From: Planctomycetota bacterium
GTDB lineage: Bacteria > Planctomycetota > UBA8742 > UBA2392
Assembly: GCA_020638675.1 (NCBI GenBank)
Contig: JACKID010000001.1
Location: 744,001 to 808,000 of the forward strand
Direction: 5' to 3'
Length of the DNA stretch: 64,000 nt
Under the pieces are notes generated by a model. It was given only the letters and a program-made list of their open reading frames with translations. It made no database searches and was not told where the DNA came from. Made by a program: the position numbers and the translations under genes. Shown piece by piece: positions 63,901 through 64,000 of this stretch; positions within the stretch are counted from its first letter, which is position 1; every line of letters begins with the position of its first letter.

Positions 63901-63986
63901 CTGACCGAGGTGACGGTCGGTTGCGCCGCCATTGTCGCGGCCGTCAGGGTAATCAATGCGATCAGGCAATGGATTCTGCTGAACAT
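60945..63986 (-). CDS. Large secreted FG-GAP and ASPM-like repeat protein with Gly-Cys C-terminal signal
   Basis: 1013 residues from the ATG at 63984-63986, with GGAGG upstream. A signal peptide is followed by a Big_5-like domain (TVTSVSPTRHDTDAALSGNLT). About 350 residues of FG-GAP/VCBS repeats with calcium loops (DLDGDGDLDMV, DIDGDGDVDFV, DVDGDGDLDVG) come next. Two cadherin-like repeats (TISVAHADTLASLSLAISV) and two choice-of-anchor/HYDIN-like domains (FGSLLVGTPSAALTIEVQNVG) follow. The C-terminus is GSGSSGGGC, a hydrophobic helix and RRRARA, like the gene at 41513-42832. Probably surface-exposed and processed. Confidence 0.88.
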   Translation of the reverse strand: MFSRIHCLIALITLTAATMAAQPTVTSVSPTRHDTDAALSGNLTAGFSAAMAAPGSGDFRVRSNLRGWLTGSLSGGGTSSLTFNPSTDLLPGEEIEATLTTGIQASGGGGLAQGFNWRFRGAAAQGPTAFTSAVQSTGVASGWDAEFGDLDGDGDLDMVAIDNGQSYILINDGTGVFSATLLSSNYYGSYHCALADVESDGDLDIIMVGSPMGTTSGTWSGQNLIYRNDGGAGFSNTTNFGTGNEYSIDVDAGDIDGDGDVDFVVSNGGVSDIPNDIYINDGNGNFTRRAFLYVSGSTAEVADNSWAIRLADIDNDGDLDVFTGNFGFGPVQSYYYLNDGAGNFFYTSRLDLGATAIAVSMATADFNGDGWVDIALGHLGQSAYGTYNRVSVYFNNGSGAFGSPTVFTAADVPYALEAGDVDGDGDLDLGIGFESGTSYVRTNSGSGQFNGSINLVGTSHSMAFADVDGDGDLDVGMPDRICINGSNPPTITATANGSALSNNDTLNVSYGTTLAGLNLHFTVNDPNGGTVSVSAQISNLTTQGMQTAEFAHAATAVAYTIDPTSGTFNQGSTNHHVVLTATDGIENTQFAFDIAVGVAPNNAPSIALSSSSGTIAAGGTISVAHADTLASLSLAISVTDPDGDNVSLTGSITNVGATGLLASEFSSTAQAAGYVLYPTTGVFNSGSTTHTFNLSADDGNGGTATFSFDVVVGAAPTPSIGVYENAVGGAAITNGANAAGGRDFGSQLVSAGPTAALTVVIYNSGTANLAVTGVALTGSDAGHFVLNTSTTSGSVAPSGYTQFTVAFDPTSAGSKVANVEISHNDSSIGSPYSFEVTGVGTTPAPVPLIVVRESGVNIANGAAAFGNRNFGSLLVGTPSAALTIEVQNVGNADLTLGTPTLSGPGASEFVVNASGTMNVVPAGQSTTFTVTYMAASEGTFGATVSFTHDDASTATPFTFDVIGSASAPTSGGNGGGSGSSGGGCVATGSSSLIALALLLMLGGIAVARRRARA

Positions 63987-64000
63987 GCTCACTCCTCCGT

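Overview
The window is GC-rich chromosomal DNA with short intergenic gaps, many ATGA-type start/stop overlaps, and Shine-Dalgarno motifs before many starts. Much of the coding capacity goes to secreted or surface proteins: FG-GAP proteins, DUF1501/DUF1800 proteins, very long Ala/Glu/Lys coiled coils, FecR-like and von Willebrand factor A proteins, and a Ser/Thr kinase with a TPR tail. This mix, with an archaeal-type prolyl-tRNA synthetase, points to Planctomycetota or a neighbouring lineage. That is inferred from gene content; no rRNA is present to confirm it.

Layout. 1-8.9 kb: proS; a 35-residue lysine-rich protein; a minus-strand operon reading DUF1800, DUF1501, glucose/sorbosone dehydrogenase-like lipoprotein, methyltransferase, short-chain dehydrogenase; then two small plus-strand genes. 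8.9-12.7 kb: FG-GAP protein, lipoprotein, phosphodiesterase. 12.7-29.2 kb: an envelope and signalling block. It holds an ECF sigma factor, a FecR-like membrane protein and a DUF4175-like protein in one operon, two secreted coiled-coil genes, a divergent cupredoxin/cupredoxin-like lipoprotein/adenylate cyclase operon, and two tandem anti-sigma-like paralogues. Five transcription units in this block share a promoter-like pattern, GAACC, 16 bases, CGT, which suggests one ECF regulon. 29.3-36.9 kb: housekeeping genes glnE, mgtE, an isolated nuoH and queG. 37-45.8 kb: secreted proteins, a nuclease-like lipoprotein and a kinase-STAS-TPR fusion.

45.8-49.4 kb: a lower-GC two-gene module, a zinc-ribbon protein resembling ADP-ribosyltransferase-fold families plus a TPR protein. 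It looks horizontally acquired and is the best candidate for an undescribed system. 49.4-64 kb: VWA protein, a multi-hairpin palindromic repeat, a site-2 protease, an rRNA pseudouridine synthase with a long Arg/Asp/Pro tail, a degenerate and an intact HtrA-like protein, a gluzincin-like peptidase, hemW, lspA, pyrD, and a large FG-GAP surface protein with a Gly-rich/Cys/hydrophobic/Arg C-terminus.

No tRNA, rRNA, CRISPR array, insertion sequence or phage gene was found.
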